Positions 30,228 through 38,933 of a DNA stretch of 41,939 nt are shown here, one piece after another. The position numbers and the translations under genes were made by a program. The notes below the pieces were generated by a model, which was not told the origin of the DNA, did not search any database, and saw nothing but the letters and a program-made list of their open reading frames with translations. Location of the stretch: positions 1-41,939 of the forward strand of contig JBPOJN010000083.1 in the NCBI GenBank assembly GCA_052033505.1, read 5' to 3'. Each line of letters begins with the position of its first letter. Positions within the stretch are counted from its first letter, which is position 1. Origin of the DNA: JBPOJN01 sp052033505 (GTDB lineage Bacteria > UBA10199 > JACPAL01 > GCA-016699445).

Positions 30228-30512
30228 ATGCTTGTTTCCCGACTCATCAAAGGTCTCATTATAGCTTTATTGTTCGGTTTCTCCAGCATGGTGGCCGACA
30301 TCCACGTCGACGATTTGGCGGCATCGCACCACAAAGGGGAAAAAGATTCTTGCTGCGTCACTTGCTGTCCCGCCCACAATTTAGGACCTTCCGTCCATTT
30401 TTCGACCGCAACGCCGATCCAAAAAATCGACTGTGAATTCTCGACCGAGATCGTCGTTTACTCCGAAGAAGTCGTCGCTTTCGTTTTCCATCCTCCGCGT
30501 CCGTCCGTCTAA
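30228..30512 (+). CDS. short Cys-rich exported protein leading the czc operon
   Basis: A 94-residue protein: signal peptide (LIKGLIIALLFGFSSMVADI), a His pair (ASHHKG), a Cys cluster CCVTCCPAH, and a C-terminal part with one more Cys. It is the plus-strand counterpart of the Cys-rich protein that leads the cus operon. CzcI-type proteins of similar size precede czcC elsewhere, but sequence identity to CzcI is not claimed. It would act in the periplasm, perhaps in metal binding or sensing. Confidence 0.55.
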   Translation: MLVSRLIKGLIIALLFGFSSMVADIHVDDLAASHHKGEKDSCCVTCCPAHNLGPSVHFSTATPIQKIDCEFSTEIVVYSEEVVAFVFHPPRPSV

Positions 30513-30549
30513 CCTTAAGCCGTTCCTCCCATAAAAATTTTTAGCTTCA

Positions 30550-30574
30550 CGAGACGAGAGTCGTTCGCGTCTCG
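30550..30574 (+). other. hairpin upstream of czcC
   Basis: CGAGACG and CGTCTCG form 7-bp arms around an 11-nt loop, ending 2 bp before the ribosome binding site AAGGAG of czcC. It could modulate translation or processing. Confidence 0.4.
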
Positions 30575-30589
30575 CGAAGGAGCGTTTTC

Positions 30590-31843
30590 ATGAAGATCGC
30601 CCTCTTTTTATGCGCCTTGGTGTTTCTGGCGCCGCTTTCCGCGTCGGCTGACCCAAACGCCTGCGAGCTAAGGACAACCCAAGACATCTTGGATTGTGCC
30701 CTAGGCAATCATCCGGAAGTTGTGGACTCCACAGCCGTTCAGGCTCGGGACGCCGCGCTTGTCCGAGTCGCCCGGCAACGGCCGAATCCTGAATTGGAAA
30801 GCAAAATCATTTCGGGAAAAGAGACGGGAAATAACGTCCTCACGACCGAAACGAGCCTCCTGCATACGCTGGAGTTGGGAGGCAAACGAAAGGCGAGAAT
30901 CCGTCAGGCCACGGCTCAAGGAGAATGGGCCGCCGCTTCGCTCACGGAATCGAAGGAGCTGGTGGCGTTGAATACGGTGCTCGCGCTCTACCGGCTGAGA
31001 CAAATCCGCTCGGAACAAGGCTACCTTCAAGAATCTTTAACGACCTTCGACCGCATTCTGCGCCAATTTAAATCCCGTCCGACGCTGCCACCCGAACAAG
31101 CCGTCTCCCTCTCCGTCTTCGATCTGGCCAAAGAAGAATATACCCTTCGCAAAAAATCCATTCTCCAAGAGGAAGCGGACTTGAAAACGTTTTTGGAGAT
31201 CGCGACCGGAGTCCCTTTTTCCGAGATGAAAAGATTGCTGCCGAGACCCAAAAGATCCTGGCCTAAAATTGCGTCCGGTCTCCGATCCGATTCTCAAGAA
31301 CTCGTTTCGAATTTTTCCTCCTCGGAAATAAAAAAGGCCGCGGCCGATCTCAAGCGCGCCGAAGCCGGTCTTAAGCTCGCGAGAAGCAACGCTTGGCCCG
31401 ATTTTAAATTAGGGCCGACGGTGGAAACGGGCACTCTGGGCCGCAATGACACTGTGGCGGTCGGAGGCACGATTTCTCTGCCGCTTCCGCTTTTGAATCT
31501 GAACCGAGGCGAAAAATCCTACGCCGTCCTGGAAAAAAGCCGGGCCGCTTCGCATCTGGAGCAGACGATCCGGAAGACTTCTTTGGAACGCGGCAAACAA
31601 CTGAGCCGTTACCGACGCGCCGTCAGCGGCGCTTCGCAAACCCGTTTTCAAAACTTGAACAGAAGCCACCGGGAAGTGGAGGAATTCTTCGGACGGGGCA
31701 TGGTCCCCAGTTCGCTCGTCATCGAATCCCATCGCCAATTGTTCGAGATCAGCAAGATTATCCACGAGCAGGAATTGACCGCGATCGACGCGTTATGGCG
31801 GCTCTACATCATCGACGGCCGCGTACTCGAGGAGAAAATATGA
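30590..31843 (+). CDS. czcC: TolC-family outer-membrane channel of the Czc-type system
   Basis: A 417-residue OEP-family protein: signal peptide (about 1-21), then helical repeats (DILDCALGNHPEVVD, LELGGKRKARIRQATAQ, ISLPLPLLNLNRGEKSY). The GGKR and LPLPLLNLNRGE patterns are typical of CzcC. AAGGAG lies 8 bp upstream. Its stop overlaps the start of the His-rich adaptor-like gene (ATGA), so the two are translationally coupled. Confidence 0.88.
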   Translation: MKIALFLCALVFLAPLSASADPNACELRTTQDILDCALGNHPEVVDSTAVQARDAALVRVARQRPNPELESKIISGKETGNNVLTTETSLLHTLELGGKRKARIRQATAQGEWAAASLTESKELVALNTVLALYRLRQIRSEQGYLQESLTTFDRILRQFKSRPTLPPEQAVSLSVFDLAKEEYTLRKKSILQEEADLKTFLEIATGVPFSEMKRLLPRPKRSWPKIASGLRSDSQELVSNFSSSEIKKAAADLKRAEAGLKLARSNAWPDFKLGPTVETGTLGRNDTVAVGGTISLPLPLLNLNRGEKSYAVLEKSRAASHLEQTIRKTSLERGKQLSRYRRAVSGASQTRFQNLNRSHREVEEFFGRGMVPSSLVIESHRQLFEISKIIHEQELTAIDALWRLYIIDGRVLEEKI

Positions 31844-32436
31844 CTTTTCGATTGTTCGCTTTATTGGCGGTTTTTTTAACCGCTCAAATGTTCGCCGTGG
31901 CGGAAGATCATCACGGGCATGACGATCATGACCATCCTAATCATAATGCCGAGAAGGAACAGGCCCCGATTAAAAATGAAAAAGACGAACACGGCCATGA
32001 CCACGACCACAAAGAAGAAAAAAAAGAAAAAGACGGTGAGCCTGGCCATCATGAAGACCATGAAGATCCTAAAGACCATGAAGGCGAAGCCGCCGGAGAA
32101 AAAGAGCATGGCCATGACGAAGAAGAATCCACGGGCGGCGTCGGCCCCAATAACGCGGTCACGGCGGCCGACGAGCATGACGGCATCAAACTTGCGCCCA
32201 AGGCCGTGCAATTCATCGGTCTCAAAACAGCGGCGTATGACGGCCATACGATTCCATCGACAGCACTTGTTTTTTACCAAACCGAGGTCGGCATTTATCG
32301 CTTACGCGACGGGTGGTTCAAACTGGTACCCGCAAAGGATCTCCGTGCCGGAGATCAAATCGTAATCGAAGGCGTAGGCTTGCTTCGCGTAGCGGAACTC
32401 GACGCCTTCTCAGGAGAGGTAGGCCACAGCCACTAG
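31840..32436 (+). CDS. His-rich miniature CzcB-like adaptor protein
   Basis: A 198-residue exported protein. After the signal peptide (about 1-21), residues 23-100 are an extreme His/Asp/Glu/Lys stretch. Residues of about 114-198 read GIKLAPKAVQFIGLKTA, then IPSTALVFYQTEVGIYRLRDG, then AGDQIVIEGVGLLRVAELDAF, i.e. the beginning and the end of a membrane-fusion protein joined directly. The lipoyl and helical-hairpin parts are missing (full CzcB is about 500 residues). It sits between czcC and czcA, where full-length czcB normally lies. It could be a reduced adaptor or a Zn/Ni/Co-binding chaperone. Confidence 0.7.
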   Translation: MTFRLFALLAVFLTAQMFAVAEDHHGHDDHDHPNHNAEKEQAPIKNEKDEHGHDHDHKEEKKEKDGEPGHHEDHEDPKDHEGEAAGEKEHGHDEEESTGGVGPNNAVTAADEHDGIKLAPKAVQFIGLKTAAYDGHTIPSTALVFYQTEVGIYRLRDGWFKLVPAKDLRAGDQIVIEGVGLLRVAELDAFSGEVGHSH

Positions 32437-32447
32437 TGAGCGAGCAC

Positions 32448-32476
32448 CACACCGGACGGGTTTCCCGTTCGGTGTG
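32448..32476 (+). other. strong hairpin between adaptor-like gene and czcA
   Basis: CACACCGGACGGG and CCCGTTCGGTGTG form a 13-bp stem with one wobble pair and a TTT loop. No T-run follows. It probably stabilises or splits the operon mRNA rather than ending it. Confidence 0.55.
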
Positions 32477-32520
32477 AGCGGAACGAACGATCCATTAACG
32501 AACTAACAGATGGGAGGCTT

Positions 32521-32544
32521 GGAGGGAGAGCGGTATCTCCCTCC
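32521..32544 (+). promoter_or_regulatory. hairpin at the czcA translation start
   Basis: GGAGGGAGA and TCTCCCTCC are perfect 9-bp arms around GCGGTA, ending 7 bp before the ATG at 32552. The left arm is the only Shine-Dalgarno-like sequence there, and it would be hidden in the folded mRNA. Confidence 0.45.
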
Positions 32545-32551
32545 AAATATT

Positions 32552-35500
32552 ATGCTTAATAAAATTATCCATTTTTCCGTTTATCGACGAAACGTCATCT
32601 TCTTTTTAACCGCCGCTCTCGCCATTGCCGGCTGGATGGCGTTCGAAAGGCTGCCGATCGACGCCGTACCGGATATCACCAATGTCCAAGTCCAGATCAA
32701 TACGATCGTGGAAGGCCTGGCTCCTGAAGAAATCGAAAGAAACATCACGCTCCCCGTAGAGACCACCATGAACGGCATTTCGGGCGTCACGCAAGTGCGC
32801 TCGATCACCCGGTTCGGCTTGTCGCAGGTCACGGTCGTGTTCGAAGACGACATGGACATTTACCGCGCGAGGCAACTGATTTCGGAGCGGTTGCAGTCGA
32901 TCGCCGGAGAACTTCCGGCGGAGGCCCAACCCAAGCTCGGTCCGATTTCCACCGGCTTGGGAGAGATTTTTTACTACTCCGTGGAATCCACCGACATCAA
33001 AGAGGGCCCTGAACGGATTGCCCAACTCATGGAGCTTAAGGCGATCCAAGACTGGTATATCAAGCCGAGACTGCTCACCACGAAGGGCGTTGCCGAGATC
33101 AACACCACCGGCGGCTTCGAAAAACAGTTCCATATCCAACCCGATCCCGGGCGCATGTCTTATTACGGGCTTCATTTCGACGATATCGAGGAAGCGGTGA
33201 AAGGCAGCCACAAGAACGTCGGCGGCGGGTACATCCAGCAGACGGGCGAGCAATTTATCGTTCAAGCCGTAGGCCTCTTGCAAAATAGCGACGACATCAA
33301 GGCCCTTAATATCAAATCCCTCGAAAATTTTAAAACCGTCACGGTCGGCGATGTGGCCGATGTGCAGCTCGCCACGCAATTGCGCACGGGCGCCGCTCTG
33401 GTCAATGGACGTGAGACGGTGATCGGCATCGCTTTCATGCTCATGGGCGAGAATAGCCGAACGGTTTCCTTGAGAGTCGCCGAGAGATTGGAAGAGATCA
33501 AAAAGGGATTGCCGGAAGGGGTGGTCATTCAAACCTTGTACGACCGCTCCGAGCTGGTCAACGCCACTTTGGGCACGGTGGAGCATAACCTCCTCACGGG
33601 CGCCGCTCTGGTCGTCATCATTCTGCTTCTCTTAGTGGGCAATATCCGGGCCGCCCTCATCACGGCGGTTACGATACCGCTCTGCCTGCTTTTCACTTTC
33701 ATCATCATGAAGTGGCGCGGCATTTCGGGCAATCTCATGAGCCTGGGGGCCTTGGATTTCGGCATCATCGTGGATGGCACGGTCATCGTCCTGGATAACT
33801 GCGTTCGGATCGTTCACGAAAAAACCAAACATCTCGGGCGGAAACTCTCGAAGGAAGAACTGAAGGCGACCATTGTCGACGCCACGGTGGAGATCAGAAA
33901 AGCGGCCGGTTTCGGCGAAATCATCATCATGGTGGTATTCATCCCGATCTTCGCTTTGACCGGAATCGAAGGGAAAATGTTCATTCCGATGGCGGCGACT
34001 TTCCTGGCGGCGCTCTTGGGGGCCCTCTTCTTTTCGTTCACGCTGGCGCCGGCGTTGGCGAGCGTCTTCCTCTCCACGAATACCGAAGACAAAGAACCCT
34101 GGCTCATGAGGAAGATTACCAAGTTCTATGGGCCGATCTTAGAGAGAAGCATGCACGCCAAGAAGGTGGTGCTTGGTATTGCGCTCGCCGCCATTGCGGC
34201 CGGCGGCGTCTTGTTCTCATTTCTGGGCGGCGAGTTTCTTCCCCAACTCAACGAGGGATCGATCGCCCTTCATATGATCCGTCCGGTCAACGTCAGCATC
34301 GACCAATCGGTCAAGATTCAGGGACTTGCGGAAACGCTCATCAAAACCTTTCCTCAGGTGGACAAGGTTTTCTCGCGCCTGGGCACGGCCGAGATCGCGA
34401 CCGATCCCATGGGGGTGAACGTCTCGGACACCTATATTATGCTCAAACCTTCCGAGGAATGGCCTCGGGAAAACGGCCCGCTGACCAAAGACGATCTGGT
34501 CCAGGAAATCGGCCGGACCCTGGGATCGACCGTTCCCGGGCAACGCCTCGTCTTCAGCCAGCCCATCCAGATGCGGTTCAACGAACTCTTGGAGGGGACG
34601 CGCGCCGATGTCTCGGTCAAAGTCTTCGGCGACGATTTAGACGAATTAGCGCGCATCACCACGGAGATTCAAGAAGTGGTGAAAACGGTCCGCGGTGCCG
34701 GAGATGTGGAAACCGAAATCAAAGGGACGTCACCCATGCTCCGGATCATCCCCGACAAGAACGCCCTTCGCCAATACGGAATAACCCACCAGGAAATCCT
34801 GCAAACGATCAGCAGCGCGTTAGGCGGAGAAGAACTGGGTCACCTCTACGAAGGGGTGAAAAAATTTCCGATCGTACTACGATTGAACGAGAAGAACCGC
34901 TCGGATCTGGAACAGATCCGAAAACTCCCCGTCGCTATAGCCGCCAACCTCACCATCCCTCTTGCCGATTTGGCCACGATCAAATTTGTGGAAGGGTATA
35001 GTTCCGTCTCCCGTGAAAATTCCAAACGACGGGCCGCCGTTCTCATCAACCCGCGCGGCCGCGACACGGAGAGCTTCGTCCACGAAGCCCAAAAAGCGGT
35101 GGAAGACAAAGTGAAAATGCCGTCCGGTTATTTCGTGGAATGGGGCGGGAATTTTGAAAATCTCCAGCAGGCCCGAACCCGCCTCATGCTCCTGGCCCCT
35201 TTGGCGCTCCTTCTCGTTCTTTTCATGATTTATACGGCTTTCAAAAAGGTCCGAGAAACCATCCTGATCTTTTTATGCGTGCCTCTGGCCTTGGTCGGCG
35301 GCGTCCTTGGCCTGATTTTCAATGGCCTGCCGTTCAGTATCTCGGCGGGAGTGGGTTTCATCGCGCTCTCGGGAATCGCCGTTTTGAACGGCGTCGTCTT
35401 AATCAGCTATTTCCACCAGCTTCAAAATGAGGGGCTTTCCGGCGAAGACATGGTCAAGAAGGGATCCCTCATTCGTCTCCGCCCCGTCCTCATGACCGCC

Positions 35501-35680
35501 CTGGTCGACATCTTCGGATTTCTTCCCATGATGCTCTCCTCGGGGATAGGCGCCGAGGTCCAAAAGCCTTTGGCCGCCGTGGTCATCGGCGGAATTATAT
35601 CGTCCACTTTACTCACGCTCGTGGTCTTGCCCACGATCTACAATTGGTTCGGACAAAAAAGAGAAGATATCGAAATCTAA
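32552..35680 (+). CDS. czcA: divalent-metal (Zn/Co/Cd/Ni-type) RND efflux pump
   Basis: A 1042-residue HME-RND transporter from the ATG at 32552 (MLNKIIHFSVYRRN, the usual N-terminus); an ATG at 32510 would add 14 residues encoded by the hairpin. Segment MSLGALDFGIIVDGTVIVLDN is the CzcA-type DFG proton-relay motif, unlike the CusA form in the other operon. Twelve membrane segments in two halves and two periplasmic loops are present (IDAVPDITNVQVQI, EFLPQLNEGSI). It would use protons to export divalent metal through CzcC. Confidence 0.93.
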   Translation: MLNKIIHFSVYRRNVIFFLTAALAIAGWMAFERLPIDAVPDITNVQVQINTIVEGLAPEEIERNITLPVETTMNGISGVTQVRSITRFGLSQVTVVFEDDMDIYRARQLISERLQSIAGELPAEAQPKLGPISTGLGEIFYYSVESTDIKEGPERIAQLMELKAIQDWYIKPRLLTTKGVAEINTTGGFEKQFHIQPDPGRMSYYGLHFDDIEEAVKGSHKNVGGGYIQQTGEQFIVQAVGLLQNSDDIKALNIKSLENFKTVTVGDVADVQLATQLRTGAALVNGRETVIGIAFMLMGENSRTVSLRVAERLEEIKKGLPEGVVIQTLYDRSELVNATLGTVEHNLLTGAALVVIILLLLVGNIRAALITAVTIPLCLLFTFIIMKWRGISGNLMSLGALDFGIIVDGTVIVLDNCVRIVHEKTKHLGRKLSKEELKATIVDATVEIRKAAGFGEIIIMVVFIPIFALTGIEGKMFIPMAATFLAALLGALFFSFTLAPALASVFLSTNTEDKEPWLMRKITKFYGPILERSMHAKKVVLGIALAAIAAGGVLFSFLGGEFLPQLNEGSIALHMIRPVNVSIDQSVKIQGLAETLIKTFPQVDKVFSRLGTAEIATDPMGVNVSDTYIMLKPSEEWPRENGPLTKDDLVQEIGRTLGSTVPGQRLVFSQPIQMRFNELLEGTRADVSVKVFGDDLDELARITTEIQEVVKTVRGAGDVETEIKGTSPMLRIIPDKNALRQYGITHQEILQTISSALGGEELGHLYEGVKKFPIVLRLNEKNRSDLEQIRKLPVAIAANLTIPLADLATIKFVEGYSSVSRENSKRRAAVLINPRGRDTESFVHEAQKAVEDKVKMPSGYFVEWGGNFENLQQARTRLMLLAPLALLLVLFMIYTAFKKVRETILIFLCVPLALVGGVLGLIFNGLPFSISAGVGFIALSGIAVLNGVVLISYFHQLQNEGLSGEDMVKKGSLIRLRPVLMTALVDIFGFLPMMLSSGIGAEVQKPLAAVVIGGIISSTLLTLVVLPTIYNWFGQKREDIEI

Positions 35681-35694
35681 AACGGAGGATAAAA

Positions 35695-36036
35695 ATGAAA
35701 GAAATAAAAGCGATCCTACAACCCTTTATGCTTTCCAAAGTCATCAATGCGCTCAAGGAAATTCCCCATATGCCCGGGGTGACCGTCTCCGAAGTGAAAG
35801 GCTTCGGTCGAAGCCGGGCGGAGGGTGCCGCGAATAGCGTCACGGAATGGGGCGTGGATTTCGTTCCGAAGGTCAAGCTGGAAACAGTCGTCACGGATGA
35901 AATGTCTCCTCAAGTCGTCGAAGCGATCCAGAAAAACGCCCATACCGGAAATATAGGGGACGGGAAAATCTTTGTTTATCCAGTCTCACACGTCGTTAAA
36001 GTCCGGACGGGAGAGTCTGACGAAGCCGCGATTTAA
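35695..36036 (+). CDS. PII-like signalling protein of the metal-efflux group
   Basis: A 113-residue protein with the PII fold: MKEIKAILQPFMLSKVINAL, then a GFGRSRAEGAA T-loop start, then DFVPKVKLETVVTDEM and the C-terminal GDGKIFVYPVSHVVKVRTG. The T-loop lacks the Tyr51 uridylylation site of GlnB. A PII subgroup encoded next to heavy-metal RND pumps has been described (PII-NG), and this fits it by sequence and position. It may bind a nucleotide or metal and tune the pump. GGAGG precedes the ATG, 14 bp after czcA. Confidence 0.85.
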   Translation: MKEIKAILQPFMLSKVINALKEIPHMPGVTVSEVKGFGRSRAEGAANSVTEWGVDFVPKVKLETVVTDEMSPQVVEAIQKNAHTGNIGDGKIFVYPVSHVVKVRTGESDEAAI

Positions 36037-36057
36037 GGGGAGATAAAGGAATCGAAG

Positions 36058-37950
36058 ATGAAAGAAGAAAAAACCTTCGCCGGAAGGTGGTACCTGCATG
36101 TCCCCATGCGCAACGTCTTAATCGCGGGCTTGCTCACGGGCATCGCCTTTGGGTTGGCCCACTTGGGCGTTATTCCGCGAGCGGCCGAAGTCATGATTTA
36201 CGCCGTCGCCATCCTTCTCGGCGGATACCATTGGATCTGGGAAGGGATAGAAAAAATCATCCACGAAAGAGAAATCGGCATCGAAATCCTGATGATAACC
36301 GCCGCCATCGGTTCCGCCGTCCTGGGGATGTGGGACGAGGCCGCTTTTCTGGTGTTTCTCTACGGCGCCGCGGAAGGGATCGAAGAATACACTTACGCCA
36401 GGACAAGACATTCCATCCGCAAGCTTGTGGACCTCGCCCCCAAGCAGGCCTCCTTGCTTCAAAATGGAAAAGAGGTTTCGGTTCCGGCGGAGCAATTGAA
36501 AGTGGGCGACGTCTTCCTGGTCAGACCGGGAGAAACGATTGCGACGGACGGCATCATTCTCAAAGGGTCTTCGAACATCAACGAAGCCCCGGTCACCGGC
36601 GAGTCGATGCCGGTCGAGAAAAAAGAAGGTATGAAAGTCTTTGCCGCCACGTTCAATCAGGAAGGAGCCTTGGAGATCCGGGTTACGGCCGCCTTCGCAG
36701 ACAACACGCTCTCCAAAATCATCCATTTGGTGGAAGAAGCCCAAGAGCAAAAAGGCAAGGCCCAGCTGTTCATCGAGAAGTTCGGGAAAAGGTATTCCCC
36801 GCTCGTCTTATTGAGCGCTCTTCTTCTTTTGATCCTTCCCTATTTTCTTGGATGGGATTTTTCCGAGTGGGCCACGAGAGCGGTCGTGCTGTTGGTCGCC
36901 GCCGCTCCCTGTGCCTTGGTCATGTCGACGCCCGTCGCGATAGCGGCCGGTATCGGAAAGGCGGGGAAAAGCGGGATCCTGATCAAAGGCGGTGCGCATT
37001 TGGAGAATCTTGGAAAACTAAAGGTCGTCGCCTTCGATAAGACGGGCACCCTGACTCAGGGAAAACCAAGGGTGACCGACGTGCTTCCTTTGAAGGGAGA
37101 TGAGCGCGAACTCCTCACATTGGCCTTAAGCCTTGAAAAGTTTTCTCAACATCCTTTGGCGGCGGCCATCGTGTCCAAGGCGCAATCGATGAACCTGGAA
37201 GCTTTGGAAACAAGCGATTTTGAATCCCTGACCGGCTCGGGTGTCCGCGCCAAAATCGGGGATCGAACCTTTTACGTCGGCAAACCCGAGTTCTTCCGCG
37301 AGCGGGGGTATAACCTGGGAGGCATCGATACTATCGAAAAATGGAGGGATCAGGGGAAAACCGTCATTTTGGTGGGAGGAGATTCAGGCATTCAAGGGCT
37401 CATCGGGATTCGCGATGAAGTGAGACCTTACGCCAAAGAGACCATTGCGACGCTTCACGCCATGGGCATCAAAACGGTCATGCTGACCGGCGACAACGAA
37501 AGAACGGCTCAAGTGATTGCGCGTGAACTGGGATTGGACGACGTGAGGGCGAATTTAAAACCCGAAGACAAAACCCATGCGATTCTGGAATTGGAAGGAA
37601 AGTACGGACCTTCGGCCATGGTGGGCGACGGCGTCAACGACTCGCCCGCGCTGGCACGCGCCACCGTGGGCATGGCGATGGGTACGGCCGGCAGCGACGC
37701 CGCCATTGAAGCGGCGGACGTGGCCCTGATGGCGGACGATCTCAAAAAGGTCGTGGAAGCCATCCGTCTCGGGAAGCGGGCCAGAAAGATCGGCCTCCAA
37801 AATATTGTCTTTTCGCTCGTGGTTCTCGCCACCCTCATTCCCTCGGCCTTGGCCGGCATCATGAGCATCGCCGTCGCCGTCTTTACCCACGAATTCTCGG
37901 AAATCCTGGCCGTGATGAACGGCCTTCGGGTGCGAAATGCGGAAAAATGA
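36058..37950 (+). CDS. P1B-type metal ATPase with APC in place of CPC
   Basis: A 630-residue ATPase without any N-terminal metal-binding domain. TGESMPVEK (about 180-188), DKTGTLT (Asp327), FSQHPLAAAI and GDGVNDSPALARA are all present, so it should be active. The membrane metal site is AAPCALVMSTP (283-285 APC) instead of CPC. The last segment reads THEFSEILAVMNGLR, like the HE-containing motif of the P1B-4 group (SPC; Co, Zn, Ni or Fe). It likely exports a divalent metal to the periplasm for CzcCA. It follows the PII gene by 21 bp. Confidence 0.85.
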   Translation: MKEEKTFAGRWYLHVPMRNVLIAGLLTGIAFGLAHLGVIPRAAEVMIYAVAILLGGYHWIWEGIEKIIHEREIGIEILMITAAIGSAVLGMWDEAAFLVFLYGAAEGIEEYTYARTRHSIRKLVDLAPKQASLLQNGKEVSVPAEQLKVGDVFLVRPGETIATDGIILKGSSNINEAPVTGESMPVEKKEGMKVFAATFNQEGALEIRVTAAFADNTLSKIIHLVEEAQEQKGKAQLFIEKFGKRYSPLVLLSALLLLILPYFLGWDFSEWATRAVVLLVAAAPCALVMSTPVAIAAGIGKAGKSGILIKGGAHLENLGKLKVVAFDKTGTLTQGKPRVTDVLPLKGDERELLTLALSLEKFSQHPLAAAIVSKAQSMNLEALETSDFESLTGSGVRAKIGDRTFYVGKPEFFRERGYNLGGIDTIEKWRDQGKTVILVGGDSGIQGLIGIRDEVRPYAKETIATLHAMGIKTVMLTGDNERTAQVIARELGLDDVRANLKPEDKTHAILELEGKYGPSAMVGDGVNDSPALARATVGMAMGTAGSDAAIEAADVALMADDLKKVVEAIRLGKRARKIGLQNIVFSLVVLATLIPSALAGIMSIAVAVFTHEFSEILAVMNGLRVRNAEK

Positions 37951-38887
37951 GCATCTAAACTCTCCGGAGTGCGCGGATTATGGAGAAGTTTCTCCAGTGC
38001 CCGGCAGTCGTCCTAAACCGGCAATAACCCCTCAGGAAGAAGCCCGATTAAAGAAAGCCGTCCAACTTTTGCGGTCGGGGGAACTCACGCTGGAAGAAGT
38101 AGACGAGATCGAGAAAGAATTCGGGACCATTTCCGGCGACCGGGGAGCGGTCTATCAAGGAGACCCTTCCCAGGGACTTGGTCTTTACCAGGCCATCATC
38201 AAGGAATCCATCGAAGCGCTTTTTCAATACATTGTTCTTTTAGGTGGAGGGCGGATCGTGGAGGTCGGCTCCGGCGATGGGAAACTATCCGCGGCCTTGA
38301 GAAAAAAAGGACTTGATGTGACGGCGACGGATGACGGCTCATGGGGCATTTCCTCACAACCGGACATCATCGTGATGGATGCGAAAGAAGCAGCCGGACA
38401 AGCCGATATTCTCCTCTTTTCATGGCCACCTTTGTCCAATGCGCCTCGCCTGAAGAATCAAGTTTTTGAACCGCCGGATCTCATTCTTGCCAAAGCAGTT
38501 CAGGCCGATCCTCAAAAGACATTCATTATTTTGGGCGCGTATTGCACGGGGAGTTCCGAGTTTTGGGCTCAGGTGATGGGAGTCAATCGACCGAAATACG
38601 TCTTAAAAGAAGGCCAAATGGTCGTGGAAAATCCAGATTGGTTGAGCGATCCGACACCTCAGGTCACGATTCAACTGCAACAAAAGAAGCCGGATGGTTT
38701 GAACCAAATCATCGGCGCCGACGGCCATCTCTACCAGCTTGGCCGTTCTCGGCTGAAAAATTTCAATGGAAAAGACGGCAGTTTCGTCCTCGCTCTCCGT
38801 TCCCCAAAAGCGCCCTGCCTGCCATCGCTGGGGCCTCAGCGCCTTGAAACTTATACACCACCGCCTATCTACCGAGTGAGCGGATAG
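37937..38887 (+). CDS. SAM-methyltransferase-like protein of unknown substrate
   Basis: A 316-residue soluble protein. After a charged N-terminal part of about 80 residues, GGGRIVEVGSGDGKLSAALRK is a motif I of class I methyltransferases and VTATDDGSWG the acidic loop after strand 2; ADILLFSWPPLSNA would be motif IV. The C-terminal 110 residues are unassigned. It overlaps the ATPase gene by 14 bp, so it belongs to the operon. Its link to metal resistance is unknown. Confidence 0.65.
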   Translation: MRKNEHLNSPECADYGEVSPVPGSRPKPAITPQEEARLKKAVQLLRSGELTLEEVDEIEKEFGTISGDRGAVYQGDPSQGLGLYQAIIKESIEALFQYIVLLGGGRIVEVGSGDGKLSAALRKKGLDVTATDDGSWGISSQPDIIVMDAKEAAGQADILLFSWPPLSNAPRLKNQVFEPPDLILAKAVQADPQKTFIILGAYCTGSSEFWAQVMGVNRPKYVLKEGQMVVENPDWLSDPTPQVTIQLQQKKPDGLNQIIGADGHLYQLGRSRLKNFNGKDGSFVLALRSPKAPCLPSLGPQRLETYTPPPIYRVSG

Positions 38888-38933
38888 AACGGTTCATATA
38901 CTGTTTTTAGAAATAAAAAAAAGAGGTCGCACC

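Noticed and set aside
30152..30379. Minus-strand frame opposite the czc leader protein
   Set aside because: It is antisense to a frame with a signal peptide and Cys cluster and lacks any such feature itself.
32510..32551. Earlier ATG of czcA
   Set aside because: It would encode 14 residues not found in CzcA N-termini, made from the hairpin sequence; kept only as an alternative.
36087..37040. A 317-residue frame inside the P1B ATPase gene
   Set aside because: Arg/Gly/His-rich shadow; the ATPase frame has all catalytic motifs.
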